A DNA stretch of 36,174 nt, taken from Desulfovibrio sp. (GTDB taxonomy: Bacteria; Desulfobacterota; Desulfovibrionia; Desulfovibrionales; Desulfovibrionaceae). Location: the NCBI GenBank assembly GCA_031284485.1, contig JAISZT010000021.1, positions 1 to 36,174 on the forward strand, read 5' to 3'. Positions within the stretch are counted from its first letter, which is position 1. Each line of letters begins with the position of its first letter. Position numbers and translations under genes: made by a program. Under the pieces are notes generated by a model. That model saw nothing but the letters and a program-made list of their open reading frames with translations, did no database searches and was not told where the DNA came from. Below are positions 17,124 through 25,922 of the stretch, in pieces.

Positions 17124-18833
17124 GTGCCTGAAAAAATTCTGATTGTCGGCGGCGTTGCCCTGGGCCCGAAAGCCGCCTCCCGCTGCAAACGTTTGTCGCC
17201 CGATGCCGATGTGACCATAGTGGATGAAAACAACTATATTTCTTATGGCGGTTGCGGCATTCCCTATTATGTTTCCGGCGAGGTGAACGCTCTGGATGAT
17301 CTGCGCGCAACCCCCTATCAAACCGTGCGCGATCCCGAATTTTTCCGCGTCATGAAGGGCATTGTCGTGCGCAATAACACACGTGCCCTCTCCATTGACC
17401 GCGCGGCGAAAACTCTTCTGGTCAAAGACCTTGTCGGCGGCAGGGAAGAAAACCTGCCCTACGACAAACTGGCGCTCGCCACGGGCGCAAGAGCGCGTAT
17501 CCCGCCGGTGGAAGGATGCGGGCTTGACAACATACTTGCCCTGACCAGTCTGGAAGCGGCCGACGCCGTACGCAAGGCCTGTCAGGAGGGCAAAGTATCC
17601 GGCGCCGTCATCGTGGGCGGGGGCTTTATCGGGCTTGAAGCCGCTGTCGCCCTGGCCGACATGTGGGGAGTAAGGGTGAGCATTGTGGAAATGGCGCCGC
17701 AGATTCTGCCCGGCGCGCTTTCCCCTTCCCTTGCCCGCATGGCTGTTCACGACTGTGAAAAACATGGCGTGGATGTGTTCACCTCTGAAAAGGTGGTCAG
17801 ATTCACCGGCGAAGGCAGCGCGGTATCCGGAGTCGTGACGGACAAAAGGCGGCTTGAGGCCCAACTTGTCATTCTCGCGGCGGGCTTTATTCCCAACACC
17901 GCGCTTGCCGAGGCGGCGGGGCTTGACCTCACCGCTTTCGGCGCCATTGTCACAGACGAGCGTTTGCGCACTTCCGACCCGGCAATTTACGCGGGCGGCG
18001 ATTGCGCCGCGGTCAAAAACATCATCACGGGCGACATGGGCTATTTGCCGCTGGGCAGCATGGCCAACCGCCAGGGACGCGTCATCGGCACAAACCTTGC
18101 CGGGGGCAGCGACACTTTTCCCGGATATGTGGGGTCATGGGCGCTGAAACTTTTTGACCTTTCTTTCTGCGGAGTCGGCCTCACAGTCGGCGTGGCGCGT
18201 AAAGCGGGCTTTGACGCCCTGAGCGTCGGCGCGGCCCAGCTTGACCGCGCTCATTTCTACCCCCAGAAAGACATGATGCACCTTGAACTTGTCGTGGACA
18301 AAACAACCGGACGGGTGCTCGGGCTTCAGGGAGCGGGGGCAGCCGGCGACGCCCTTAAAGCGCGCATTGACGCCGTGGCCGGGGTGCTGCAATACGCAAA
18401 GCCCACAACGGCGGATATCTCCAATCTGGAAGTCTGCTACGCGCCGCCGTTCGCTTCAGCCATGGACATTGTCAACACGGTCGCCAATGTCGCCGATAAT
18501 GTGCTGGCCAAACGCGTTATCCCCGTGACCGGCGAAAAATTCATTGAAATGTGGAACAACCGCAGCGACAACAACGTCTTTTTTATAGACGTCCGCCCCG
18601 CCAGAGCCGCGCTGGATGCGCAATCGCGCCAACCGGACTGGCACGCCATACCGCTGGAAGAACTCGCGGCAAGGATTGGCGAGATCCCGAAAGACAGACC
18701 AGTGGCGCTTATCTGCAACACCGGCCTTCGCTCTTACGACAGCGTATTGCTGCTTGCCCGCCATGGCGTCACGGATGTCGTCAACGCCATGGGCGGCATG
18801 CAGGCAGTGACCGGCATGGGATTTTCACTGTAA
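17124..18833 (+). CDS. CoA-disulfide reductase / FAD-dependent oxidoreductase with C-terminal rhodanese domain
   Basis: 569 residues from GTG 17124 (GAGG 8 bases upstream). The N-terminal two-thirds is a pyridine-nucleotide disulfide oxidoreductase: FAD motif ILIVGGVALGPKAASR, redox Cys44 in YGGCGIPYY, NAD motif VIVGGGFIGLEAAVALADM, and a third FAD segment YAGGDCAAVKN. The C-terminal rhodanese domain (FIDVRP onward) has the candidate active Cys531 in LICNTGLRSYDS. CoADR-Rhd proteins reduce CoA disulfides, persulfides or polysulfides with NAD(P)H and serve in redox defence or sulfur metabolism. It fits a sulfur-reducing anaerobe. It lies 19 bp after cheV, but there is no functional link that I know of. 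Confidence 0.92.
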   Translation: MPEKILIVGGVALGPKAASRCKRLSPDADVTIVDENNYISYGGCGIPYYVSGEVNALDDLRATPYQTVRDPEFFRVMKGIVVRNNTRALSIDRAAKTLLVKDLVGGREENLPYDKLALATGARARIPPVEGCGLDNILALTSLEAADAVRKACQEGKVSGAVIVGGGFIGLEAAVALADMWGVRVSIVEMAPQILPGALSPSLARMAVHDCEKHGVDVFTSEKVVRFTGEGSAVSGVVTDKRRLEAQLVILAAGFIPNTALAEAAGLDLTAFGAIVTDERLRTSDPAIYAGGDCAAVKNIITGDMGYLPLGSMANRQGRVIGTNLAGGSDTFPGYVGSWALKLFDLSFCGVGLTVGVARKAGFDALSVGAAQLDRAHFYPQKDMMHLELVVDKTTGRVLGLQGAGAAGDALKARIDAVAGVLQYAKPTTADISNLEVCYAPPFASAMDIVNTVANVADNVLAKRVIPVTGEKFIEMWNNRSDNNVFFIDVRPARAALDAQSRQPDWHAIPLEELAARIGEIPKDRPVALICNTGLRSYDSVLLLARHGVTDVVNAMGGMQAVTGMGFSL

Positions 18834-18839
18834 AAAAAA

Positions 18840-18861
18840 CGGGGGCGAACATTCGCCCCCG
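18840..18861. terminator. Intrinsic terminator hairpin
   Basis: CGGGGGCGAA and TTCGCCCCCG (10-bp stem, loop CA). Eight A precede it on the plus strand, so on the minus strand the stem is followed by a T run. It therefore ends minus-strand transcription from the 18986-19282 gene and may also end the plus-strand oxidoreductase transcript 6 bases after its stop. Confidence 0.8.
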
Positions 18862-18985
18862 CCGATATGAGCGGAGATTTTTTCTGTACCTGCGGATCAG
18901 TTGCGTTTCCCCTTCATGTCATGGAAACATGGTGGTATTCATTTACAATGTCTGAAAGCGTTTCTGAATTTTTCTTTCCTCATCT

Positions 18986-19282
18986 TCACTGCATTTGTTC
19001 CGGCGCGTTTGCATCGCGCCGCATCAAGGTCAAGGCCAGCAGGGCCGGGGACAATTTTGCGCCCCTTTCCGGCTTGCGCGCCTGATTGCGCGCAAATTCC
19101 GCCATGTCCAATGCCAGTTCCGCATCCCGCAAGGCAAAACGGCAGGCATTTCTGTTTTCCACAACGGTAGCGCGTTCAACAAGTTCGCGTACGGCCCGTC
19201 CCATCTCATCACGAATGCCGGGACCGCTGTCTTTATGGGAGACAGCGCCCAGGCTTCTGTCATACGTATTGATTAGCGACAT
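18986..19282 (-). CDS. Small hypothetical protein (98 residues)
   Basis: ATG 19282 is preferred over ATG 19288 because GGGAGGA lies 7-8 bases upstream of it. The protein begins MSLINTYDRSLGAVSH and is charged and helical, with no signal peptide or membrane helix (REMG/RAVRELVERATVVENR region, then ALRDAELALDMAEFARNQ). No cysteine pair, nucleotide-binding motif or known domain is recognised. It stands alone, with a good terminator 125 bp downstream. A real gene is likely given the strong ribosome site and even composition; the function is unknown. Confidence 0.65.
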   Translation of the reverse strand: MSLINTYDRSLGAVSHKDSGPGIRDEMGRAVRELVERATVVENRNACRFALRDAELALDMAEFARNQARKPERGAKLSPALLALTLMRRDANAPEQMQ

Positions 19283-19414
19283 GACCATTCCTCCCTGAAT
19301 GGATCACTGCTTCCCTGCAACAGGGGATGGTCTGATCCGCCTCCTTTGTATATGTTACTGTTCTCCCTTTCCCCACTCATCTTTTTCTGTTATCGGACAA
19401 AGGAACAGAAAGCT

Positions 19415-20974
19415 TTAGGGCAGCGGCGCGCCGCGGCCCCGAAATTTCAGCATACGCGCGACCATTTCACGCAGATCCCGGCGGGAAAGCCCGAGCAGGG
19501 CGGGAAAAGCCGCGCAGCACCCGCAAACAAACGCGCTGTACAGCACGCCCGAAACGCAGAAACGCAAAAATGAGTCCCCGTCTCCGATGCCGGCGTACAC
19601 AGTGCCTTCACGGCAAAACAGGGCCAACGCCGCAAGAACCGCGAAGCTCCATATCTGGTGGAAAAGATTGCGCCAGTAGTTCAGCGGGATTAAGCGCGAG
19701 GCCAGCCAGAAATACAGATTCACCGTCACAAATTGCACGCACACGGTTTTCAGGGCAAGGCCCACGGCGCCGAGGTTAAGCCCCCAAAATTCCGCGGGCG
19801 CAAGCAAAAACCATGTTGTGGCCAGCCCGTACACGCATTCCAGAGCGATGACGTTGCGTGTGACGTCCGTGCGTCCCGCCGCGTGAAAGACGGATCCCGC
19901 CAGTTGCCCGTAGGTCTGGTGCAGCGGATACAGGGCCATGATCTGCACGGGCAAAATGGCTGCCGCAAACTGCGCTCCGCCAAAAATGGACACCAGCGCC
20001 TGTCCTTCCGCCAGGGTAAAACAGGAAAAATACGCGGCAATAACGTAGAGCGGCGGCGCAAGCCGCGTCAGCAGGCGTCCCATTTCCGCGCGGTCGTTAT
20101 GGCTCCAGGCGATGGAAAGCTCCCGCATGACCAGCGGCGTCATGGCTGAAACAAACAAAAAACACGCTATGCTGACTTTTTGGGACAGGGCGAAAAAACC
20201 CTGCTCCGCGCTGCCGTCAAACCACTGCAAAAGCCAGCGTTCCACGGTGATCACCAAAAAAGACAGGAGCGCCTGCACAAAAAGAGGGTGGCTGTAATTG
20301 AAAAATTCACGGCGGTAGGCGCGCTTTTGCGCCCTGTCCGTTTGCAGACGCAGGGGAACGTTGTTTTGCCGCCAGTGTTTGCGCGACACATGCCGGTATG
20401 CCAGAATTGTTATGCCAAGCATGAGGTATTGTTGAAAAAACAAGGAATATATGTTCAGGTTGCCGCTCACGAAAAGCAGCGCCAGCAGTACAACGGAAAA
20501 GATGGAGATAACCGTTCTCGCCGTTTCCGAAGCAACCGTCGCCCCCAGCGCGTCGTTCATGGAACGCAGCACACGCCCCCACCAAGTCAGAAAGGCCCAA
20601 AGCGCCGCTGGCGGCGCAAGCCAGAGCGGCACCTCCGGCATCAGCGCGCCGCCCACGGACGGTATGAGCATGCACAACGACGCCAGCAGCGTGATGCAGG
20701 CCACCAACATGCCGACGCCGGTATAAAAACCGGCCAGTTCGGTTTCGTTTTGACGGCGGGAGAGCGCGTTATAAAAACAAAGGGACGTGCCCATGTCCAG
20801 GAAGCCGGAAAGCTGTTGAAAAAAATTTGTGGCAAAACTGTAGTTGCCGTACATGACCGGGCCGAGAACACGCGGCAGAATGGCCTCCATAGCCAGATAT
20901 ACCGGCACGGACGCCATGTTGGCGAACAATTTGAAAACATACCGGCGGGCCAGTGGCGGGGTGGGGCTTGGCAT
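19415..20974 (-). CDS. Polysaccharide flippase, Wzx/MATE-like
   Basis: About 519 residues with roughly 12-14 hydrophobic helices. The N-terminus (YVFKLFANMASVPVYLAM, then LGPVMYGNYSFATNFFQQL) is typical of polysaccharide export flippases (PST/Wzx, MVF superfamily), which move lipid-linked glycans across the inner membrane. No glycosyltransferase lies next to it, so its glycan is unknown. The start is uncertain: ATG 20974 is used, with GTG 20980 as alternative, and no strong ribosome site is visible. A nine-codon reading frame overlapping the upstream gene's stop (ending at 20987) may allow translational coupling. Confidence 0.85.
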   Translation of the reverse strand: MPSPTPPLARRYVFKLFANMASVPVYLAMEAILPRVLGPVMYGNYSFATNFFQQLSGFLDMGTSLCFYNALSRRQNETELAGFYTGVGMLVACITLLASLCMLIPSVGGALMPEVPLWLAPPAALWAFLTWWGRVLRSMNDALGATVASETARTVISIFSVVLLALLFVSGNLNIYSLFFQQYLMLGITILAYRHVSRKHWRQNNVPLRLQTDRAQKRAYRREFFNYSHPLFVQALLSFLVITVERWLLQWFDGSAEQGFFALSQKVSIACFLFVSAMTPLVMRELSIAWSHNDRAEMGRLLTRLAPPLYVIAAYFSCFTLAEGQALVSIFGGAQFAAAILPVQIMALYPLHQTYGQLAGSVFHAAGRTDVTRNVIALECVYGLATTWFLLAPAEFWGLNLGAVGLALKTVCVQFVTVNLYFWLASRLIPLNYWRNLFHQIWSFAVLAALALFCREGTVYAGIGDGDSFLRFCVSGVLYSAFVCGCCAAFPALLGLSRRDLREMVARMLKFRGRGAPLP

Positions 20975-21012
20975 GGGCACAGGGTATTATTTCTTCAGCC
21001 GCTCGTCCAGTT

Positions 21013-21312
21013 TCATCGCTTGTTTTCCCTTTTTCGGCGATTGAGAAAGGCAAAGAAGATCAGGGCGAAGACAAACGCGCCGCCCGTTTTCAGCGAGTCG
21101 TGCCCGTCGCTCCGCACAGCGGCGCTTTCCGGGATGATGATGTGCCGCAACGTTTCCGAGACGTCGAAGGCCGCAAGGTTCACAAAAAACACCACAACGG
21201 CCAGCGCCGCCGCTACCGCCGGAGGAGCGGGCTTTTTTTTGAACACGGCCGCATTCAAAAGCTGCGCCATTCCCAAAACCAGCAGTCCGTAGATCAGCCA
21301 ATCAATGGGCAT
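21013..21312 (-). CDS. Small membrane protein, about 3 TM helices, unknown
   Basis: 99 residues from ATG 21312, with AAGGAG 8-12 bases upstream. Hydrophobic segments lie at about residues 5-22, 32-50 and 78-90; the C-terminus is strongly basic (NRRKRENKR). The start overlaps the decayed end of the brnQ-like gene. It may be a genuine small gene that was translationally coupled to brnQ, or a remnant. No family is recognised. Confidence 0.55.
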   Translation of the reverse strand: MPIDWLIYGLLVLGMAQLLNAAVFKKKPAPPAVAAALAVVVFFVNLAAFDVSETLRHIIIPESAAVRSDGHDSLKTGGAFVFALIFFAFLNRRKRENKR

Positions 21313-22070
21313 CTGAAAGCTTCTCCTTTTTTGGTCCGCTCCACGCCGCGCCCAGCGCCCCGCAAACGAACGAGGGCAGCAGCCAGCAAGCCGTAGGGCT
21401 GCAAGGGCAGCGCAATGGCGGTTGTGAGGCAGGCAAAGGCCACCACAACGCACAGAACAGTCGCGCCGAACGGGCCCAGAATATGGATGGATATGGTTGT
21501 TATCAGCAGCTCCTTGTCCATATCCGGTGAATACGGAGTGGGGGCCGTGGCCCCGAGATAGCACAACCCGCCGTAAACAATAAGCAACAGCAGCCCGGCG
21601 AAAAAAACCGGTGTCAAATATTTCCCCAGGATGTCCACCACGGAAAATTCCCTGACGGAGCACAGCCAGACAAAGGCGAAATATAAAACGTCAAAAAGGA
21701 TGTGCAGCCACGGGGCGTCCACGCCCACAAGGGGCTGAACGGCGATTGACCAGGTTGTGGCGCAGGTGCGGGGCACGGCCAGCAAGGGGCCGATGCACAA
21801 TACCGACGCGCCCATCATCAGTTTGGCCGGGACAGCGCCCAGACGCACAAAGACCCCTTCCGCCCTGTCAATGCCGGCGCTGTGCAGCATGGCGAAGATT
21901 GCCGCCAGAGCAAGTCCCACATCGGCCAGGTAATAATATGTGAATCCGAGCAGCCATTGGGAGCCGGAGGCCAGCCCCACATACGGGGGAAAAATGATGT
22001 TGCCCGCCCCGAAAAACATGGAAAAGAGCGCGACACCCACGATCAGCGCGTCAAAAACAGGGCGTTTCAT
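21294..22070 (-). pseudogene. brnQ: BrnQ-like branched-chain amino acid carrier, internally deleted and frameshifted
   Basis: The first 165 residues follow the BrnQ/LIVCS carrier family (FGAGNIIFPPYVGL, then IGPLLAVPRTCATTWSIAV), a sodium-coupled Leu/Ile/Val importer of about 430 residues. After TPYSPDM about 100 residues are missing. A later BrnQ segment resumes (HILGPFG, then FACLTTAIAL). The frame then runs into an unusual Arg-rich tail. The next frame over encodes a natural-looking BrnQ end (WLLPSFVCGALGAAWSG, then PKKEKLSDAH, stop 21302-21304). This is best read as two internal deletions, the second out of frame. The gene should be non-functional. ATGA overlap with the upstream gene shows that it was once part of an operon. 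Confidence 0.7.
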
Positions 22071-22768
22071 CGCAAAAACGCTTCCTGGGCGAGCCAGCGG
22101 CGCAAAAAAGCCTGCCCGGCGTTTCGCGCCGCATTGCCCAGCCGTCCGGCGTCTTCACGGATGCCGACGGGAGAGACGCCCGCGAAGTCCAGCTCGCAAC
22201 AATGCCCTATAAGCCAGGTTTCCATACGTTGCGCGTCCACTTCAGGATGAAATTGCAGGGCCAGGCAGCCTTTGCCCGCGCTGAAGGCCTGGTGCGGCGT
22301 TATTTCGCTTGAGGCCAGCAATTCCGCGCCTCGCGGCAGATCAAAAGTGTCGCCGTGCCAGTGCAGCACCGGGGCATTGTCCAGTTCCGCCAGCGCCCCG
22401 CGCCGTCCGTCTGCGGTCAGGGTCACGGATCCCCAGCCGATTTCCTTGCGTCGCCCGGCGTATACCCGCGCGCCAAGCGCCGCCGCCATAAGCTGCGCGC
22501 CGAGGCAGATGCCCAGCAACGGGCGGCCGCAGGCCATACGCGCCTGCGTCAGCGCGCGTTCCTCACGCAAAAAAGGATAAACATCCTCCTGCCCGACGCC
22601 TATCGGCCCGCCCAGAATAATCGCCAGATCCGCCTTGAGCCATTCTTCCCGGTCAAGGGTATCCACACCGGCCTGAACATAGCGCAACGCATACCCGGCC
22701 TCTTGCAGCACAGGAGCGAAAATACCCAGATCCTCAAAGGCCAGATGGCGTATGACAAGACATTGCAT
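22067..22768 (-). CDS. Class I glutamine amidotransferase-like protein (GuaA-like)
   Basis: 233 residues from ATG 22768, chosen because the fold starts right there (MQCLVIRHLAFEDLG); ribosome-site support is weak. The catalytic triad is visible: Cys88 in GICLGAQL, His174 and Glu176 in LQFHPEV. Conserved ILGGPIGV is the oxyanion-strand region. Stand-alone GATase1 proteins of this type hydrolyse glutamine or gamma-glutamyl compounds. No synthetase partner is adjacent. It is coupled to the brnQ remnant by a 4-bp overlap. Confidence 0.85.
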   Translation of the reverse strand: MQCLVIRHLAFEDLGIFAPVLQEAGYALRYVQAGVDTLDREEWLKADLAIILGGPIGVGQEDVYPFLREERALTQARMACGRPLLGICLGAQLMAAALGARVYAGRRKEIGWGSVTLTADGRRGALAELDNAPVLHWHGDTFDLPRGAELLASSEITPHQAFSAGKGCLALQFHPEVDAQRMETWLIGHCCELDFAGVSPVGIREDAGRLGNAARNAGQAFLRRWLAQEAFLR

Positions 22769-22859
22769 GGCGTTTTGTTTAGCCGTCGCCACGCGCCGTG
22801 TCAATACGGGGGAGTTTGCGGGTTTTACCCGAGGGAATGCCGGTAATCGTGGACGCTGA

Positions 22860-23660
22860 TTTTCCGACCTGCCTGACGGCGACTATTTTGACGCGCGAAA
22901 AAAAAATTTGGCCGTCCGCTCCCACAGTGACGTATGGAACGCCATCCATCGCGGCTGTATGCCGGCTCTGTACGGCAGTGACGGTATGGATTGGCAGATG
23001 TTCTACGCCGCCTATGCCAAAACCTATATTGAGCGGGACGTGCGCGCCTTGGCCCAGGTGGGAGACGAGGTGAAATTTCTCAAATTCATGACCGCGGTTG
23101 CCGCCCGTACCGATCAACTGCTCAATCTGGCCTCCATCGCCGGGGATGTGGGCGTGAGTCAGCCCACGGTTGAACGCTGGGTGTCCATCCTGCGGGCGTC
23201 AGGAGTTGCCGCCCTGCTTTCGCCATACCACACCAGCGCGACGAAACGGGCGGTGAAAACCCCGAAACTGTATTTTCTTGATACCGGGCTTGCGGCCTGC
23301 CTGACCCGCTGGAGTACGCCGGATGTTTTGCGGGGGGCTGCCGCCGGCGCTTTTTTTGAAACGTTCGTAGTGGCGGAAATTCTCAAAAGTTACGCCAACG
23401 CCGGTATTCTGGAACCGCCTGTCTATTTTTACCGCGACAGGGAACAGAACGAAATTGATTTGCTGATTCAGCGGGATATGACGCTGTATCCCATTGAGAT
23501 CAAAAAATACGCCGATCCCAGGGCCGGGGATATTGCCGCCTTTGCCGCTCTGGATAAAATTTCCGGCGTGAAGCGGGCGCACGGCGGCATTATTTGCCTG
23601 TATGACAAAGTGTTGCCGTTGAAAGACGGCGATGTGACGATTCCGCTGGAGTATGTTTGA
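22860..23660 (+). pseudogene. AAA/DUF4143 ATPase, 5'-truncated
   Basis: The open frame starts after TGA 22857-22859 and has no convincing start codon. It encodes AVRSHSDVWNAIHRGCMPAL, YAKTYIERDVRALAQVGDE, a winged-helix part (IAGDVGVSQPTVERWVSIL) and the DUF4143 nuclease-like end (VYFYRDREQNEIDLLIQ, then YPIEIKKYADP). Complete members have an N-terminal AAA domain with Walker A and B of about 150-180 residues, and none is present upstream. A run of nine A at 22898-22906 lies in the retained part. The D...E-x-K motif of the C-terminal domain is intact. Without the ATPase it should not work as in the parent family, although translation from an internal start is possible. Confidence 0.7.
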
Positions 23661-23733
23661 GGATGAAGGTCGCCCTTTCCCGGAGCCGGGACAGGCGCGG
23701 AAGCATTCGCGGCTTGTGCGGACGGCAGCTTTG

Positions 23734-24003
23734 TCAGGCCGCTGTATAGACCGCTTCGGACGGGGCTTCGGACACATCAATCATTATATATTCCGCTTCT
23801 TTGTTGCGCAGGGAAATAGTCACTCCCGAAAGGCGCAAGGCTATGGGGTCTTTAAGGGGCGCGCGCCCTACAACAGAAACGGAGGTGCCGGGAATAATGC
23901 CCATGTCGCGGATGCGGCGGCCTGTTTCACCCAATGCGGTCACACTCGCTATCCTGCCCTGCTGACCGACACGCATTTGCCGTAAACTGATTTTAGAATC
24001 CAT
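23734..24003 (-). CDS. feoA: FeoA-family protein
   Basis: 89 residues with the SH3-like FeoA fold: LRQMRVGQQGRIASVTALG, then RRIRDMGIIPGTSVSVVGRAP and DPIALRLSGVTISLRNKEA. FeoA assists FeoB-dependent ferrous iron uptake. No feoB lies in the window, so it is a solitary copy or belongs to a Feo system encoded elsewhere. GAGGG stands 5 bases before the start. A direct repeat lies just upstream (next entry). Confidence 0.93.
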   Translation of the reverse strand: MDSKISLRQMRVGQQGRIASVTALGETGRRIRDMGIIPGTSVSVVGRAPLKDPIALRLSGVTISLRNKEAEYIMIDVSEAPSEAVYTAA

Positions 24004-24018
24004 TTTTCCCTCACGGAA

Positions 24019-24041
24019 ATATCGTAATAGACGGATATCGT
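24019..24041. promoter_or_regulatory. Direct repeat ATATCGT upstream of feoA
   Basis: ATATCGT occurs at 24019-24025 and 24035-24041, start to start 16 bp, directly upstream of feoA on the minus strand. It might be an operator, but no known iron-regulator consensus (Fur, DtxR) is recognised. The rest of the gap to 24169 is A-rich with no further feature. Confidence 0.25.
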
Positions 24042-24169
24042 CTGCCTGAAAGAATTATGCAAATGTTGGCAGGCCGTGTCAAGAGAAAAGAAAATCGATT
24101 TCAAAAAAAAATGTATGGCAGGCGATAAAAAAATGCGGTATCTGATAATTTTACAAATATACTACGATA

Positions 24170-24952
24170 TTACAGCTGTTCCACAGCCAGCAACACCCTG
24201 AAGCCCAAATCGCCGAGGCGGCATCCCGGCGCTCCGCAGGCGCTGCTGTCCGGCGCGTCAAAAGTCCGCCGGGCAAGGCGGCAGTTTCCCGCGTCGTCGC
24301 TCCAACTGCCGCCCCTGCGGACGCGCAGCGTCCCGGTTTCCGGCCCCGCAGGGTCCACAGCCGGGCTGTTCGCGTAATAATCGCTCGCGAACCAGTCCTG
24401 TATCCATTCGTTGACGTTGCCGAGCATGTCGTAAAGCCCCCAGGCGTTGGGTTCCTTTTGTCCCACCGGGTGCGAGGCGTTGCCGGAATTTTTCACATAC
24501 CAGGCGACGCGGTCAAGAACGGCGGGTTCCCCTTCCCCGGCCCGGGCCGCGTATTCCCACTCCGCCTCTGTGGGCAGGCGATAGCGGCTGTACCCTTCCT
24601 TTTTGTTCAGGCGATCAATGAATTCCTGGGCCTGATTGCGGAACACCTGTTCCACAGGCAAATTGCCGCCCTTGAACCAACTGGGATTCTCGTCCATGAT
24701 TTTCGTCCACTGTTCCTGCGTCACCTCGAATTTGCCCAGATAAAAGGATTTGCTGATGGTCACGCGATGCACGGGCTTTTCATCATTCAGGACATCCGAC
24801 CCCATTTGAAATGAGCCGGCCGGGATGAGGACGAATTCCATGCCGATGCTGTTGATGTGCGTTCCGTCGGCGGCAAAAGCGGAAAAAACGGGCGGACAGG
24901 CGGTTGACAGGACAAGGGCGAAAAACAACATAAGGGGATGGCGTCGCGGCAT
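24170..24952 (-). CDS. Exported SUMF1/FGE-sulfatase domain protein
   Basis: 260 residues from ATG 24952, one base after the cysK stop, with GGAGGA inside the cysK end. A signal peptide (LMLFFALVLSTACPPVFSAFA) sends it out of the cytoplasm. The remainder is a SUMF1 domain: SIGMEFVLIPAGSFQMGSD, EVTQEQWTKIM, YRLPTEAEWEYAARAG, LGNVNEWIQDW and LRVRRGGSW. True formylglycine-generating enzymes have two catalytic cysteines after the GGS motif; here the sequence reads GGSWSDDAGNC, so the first is missing. A non-FGE role, such as substrate binding or another modification, is more likely. It is the last gene of the transporter-cysK operon. Confidence 0.85.
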   Translation of the reverse strand: MPRRHPLMLFFALVLSTACPPVFSAFAADGTHINSIGMEFVLIPAGSFQMGSDVLNDEKPVHRVTISKSFYLGKFEVTQEQWTKIMDENPSWFKGGNLPVEQVFRNQAQEFIDRLNKKEGYSRYRLPTEAEWEYAARAGEGEPAVLDRVAWYVKNSGNASHPVGQKEPNAWGLYDMLGNVNEWIQDWFASDYYANSPAVDPAGPETGTLRVRRGGSWSDDAGNCRLARRTFDAPDSSACGAPGCRLGDLGFRVLLAVEQL

Positions 24953-24953
24953 G

Positions 24954-25922
24954 CTATTCCTCCGTTGCCGAGAGTTGGGTGGAAAGGTAGCGTTCGCCCG
25001 AATCCGGCAGTATGACCACAATGTTCTTGCCGGCGCTTTCCGCTCGCGCGGCGATGGTTCTGGCCGCCCACAGCGCCGCCCCGGCGGAAATGCCGACAAG
25101 AATGCCTTCAATGCGCGCTGTTTCCCGCGCGGTGTCGAGGGCGTCGTCGTTGGTCACCGGCACAATGTCGTCAAGGATTGAGCGGTTGAGAATTTTGGGC
25201 ACAAAGCCGGCGCCAATGCCCTGTATGCGGTGTGGGCCGGGCCTGCCGCCGGAAATCACCGGTGAAGCCTCAGGCTCTACCGCCACGATGCGCACCCTTG
25301 GTCTGCGCGCCTTCAGTACTTCGCCCACCCCGGTTATGGTGCCGCCCGTGCCTACCCCGGCCACGAAACAGTCCACCTTGCCTCCCGTGTCGGCCCAGAT
25401 TTCCTCCGCCGTGGTGCGGCGATGGGCCTCGGGATTGGCGGGGTTTTCAAACTGCAGGGGCATGAAACTGTCCGGTATCTGGCCCAGCAGTTCTTTGGCC
25501 TTGCGCACGGAGCCGAGCATCCCGTCCTTGCCGGAGGTGAGCACCACGTCCGCTCCCAGCATGGCCGCCAGCTTGCGCCGTTCAATGGACATGGTTTCCG
25601 GCATGGTCAGCACCAGCTTGTATCCTCTGGCCGCGCAGGCAAAGGCCAGGCCGATGCCGGTATTGCCGGAGGTAGGCTCAATGACCGTGCCGCCGGGGGC
25701 CAGCTTTCCATCGCGCTCCGCAGCCTCCAGCATGGCCGCGCCTATGCGGCATTTGACGCTGTTCATGGGGTTGAACGATTCCACTTTTGCCAGCAGTACG
25801 CCCGGAAGCCCGGCCCCCATTCTGGTCAGCCGCACCAGGGGCGTATTGCCGCGCGCCTCAATTATGCCGGAGTAAATTCTGCCCCGGCAGTCGGCCGGGC
25901 GCGCTTCAGAAAAAATGCTCAT
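24954..25922 (-). CDS. cysK: Cysteine synthase (O-acetylserine sulfhydrylase)
   Basis: 322 residues, PLP-dependent, making cysteine from O-acetylserine and sulfide. The PLP lysine lies in [14 protein letters not shown], the substrate loop is [12 protein letters not shown], the phosphate-binding loop is [12 protein letters not shown], and the end is [14 protein letters not shown], all as in E. coli CysK. Its start overlaps the stop of the ABC ATPase gene by 4 bp, and the SUMF1-domain gene follows after one base. Being locked in an operon with a sulfonate/nitrate-type importer suggests the imported compound serves sulfur or cysteine metabolism. Confidence 0.95.
   Translation of the reverse strand: MSIFSEARPADCRGRIYSGIIEARGNTPLVRLTRMGAGLPGVLLAKVESFNPMNSVKCRIGAAMLEAAERDGKLAPGGTVIEPTSGNTGIGLAFACAARGYKLVLTMPETMSIERRKLAAMLGADVVLTSGKDGMLGSVRKAKELLGQIPDSFMPLQFENPANPEAHRRTTAEEIWADTGGKVDCFVAGVGTGGTITGVGEVLKARRPRVRIVAVEPEASPVISGGRPGPHRIQGIGAGFVPKILNRSILDDIVPVTNDDALDTARETARIEGILVGISAGAALWAARTIAARAESAGKNIVVILPDSGERYLSTQLSATEE

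Noticed and set aside
24170..25111. Longer N-terminus of the SUMF1 protein reaching into cysK
   Set aside because: The shorter start has GGAGGA upstream and a proper signal peptide, and the extension is cysK in another frame.
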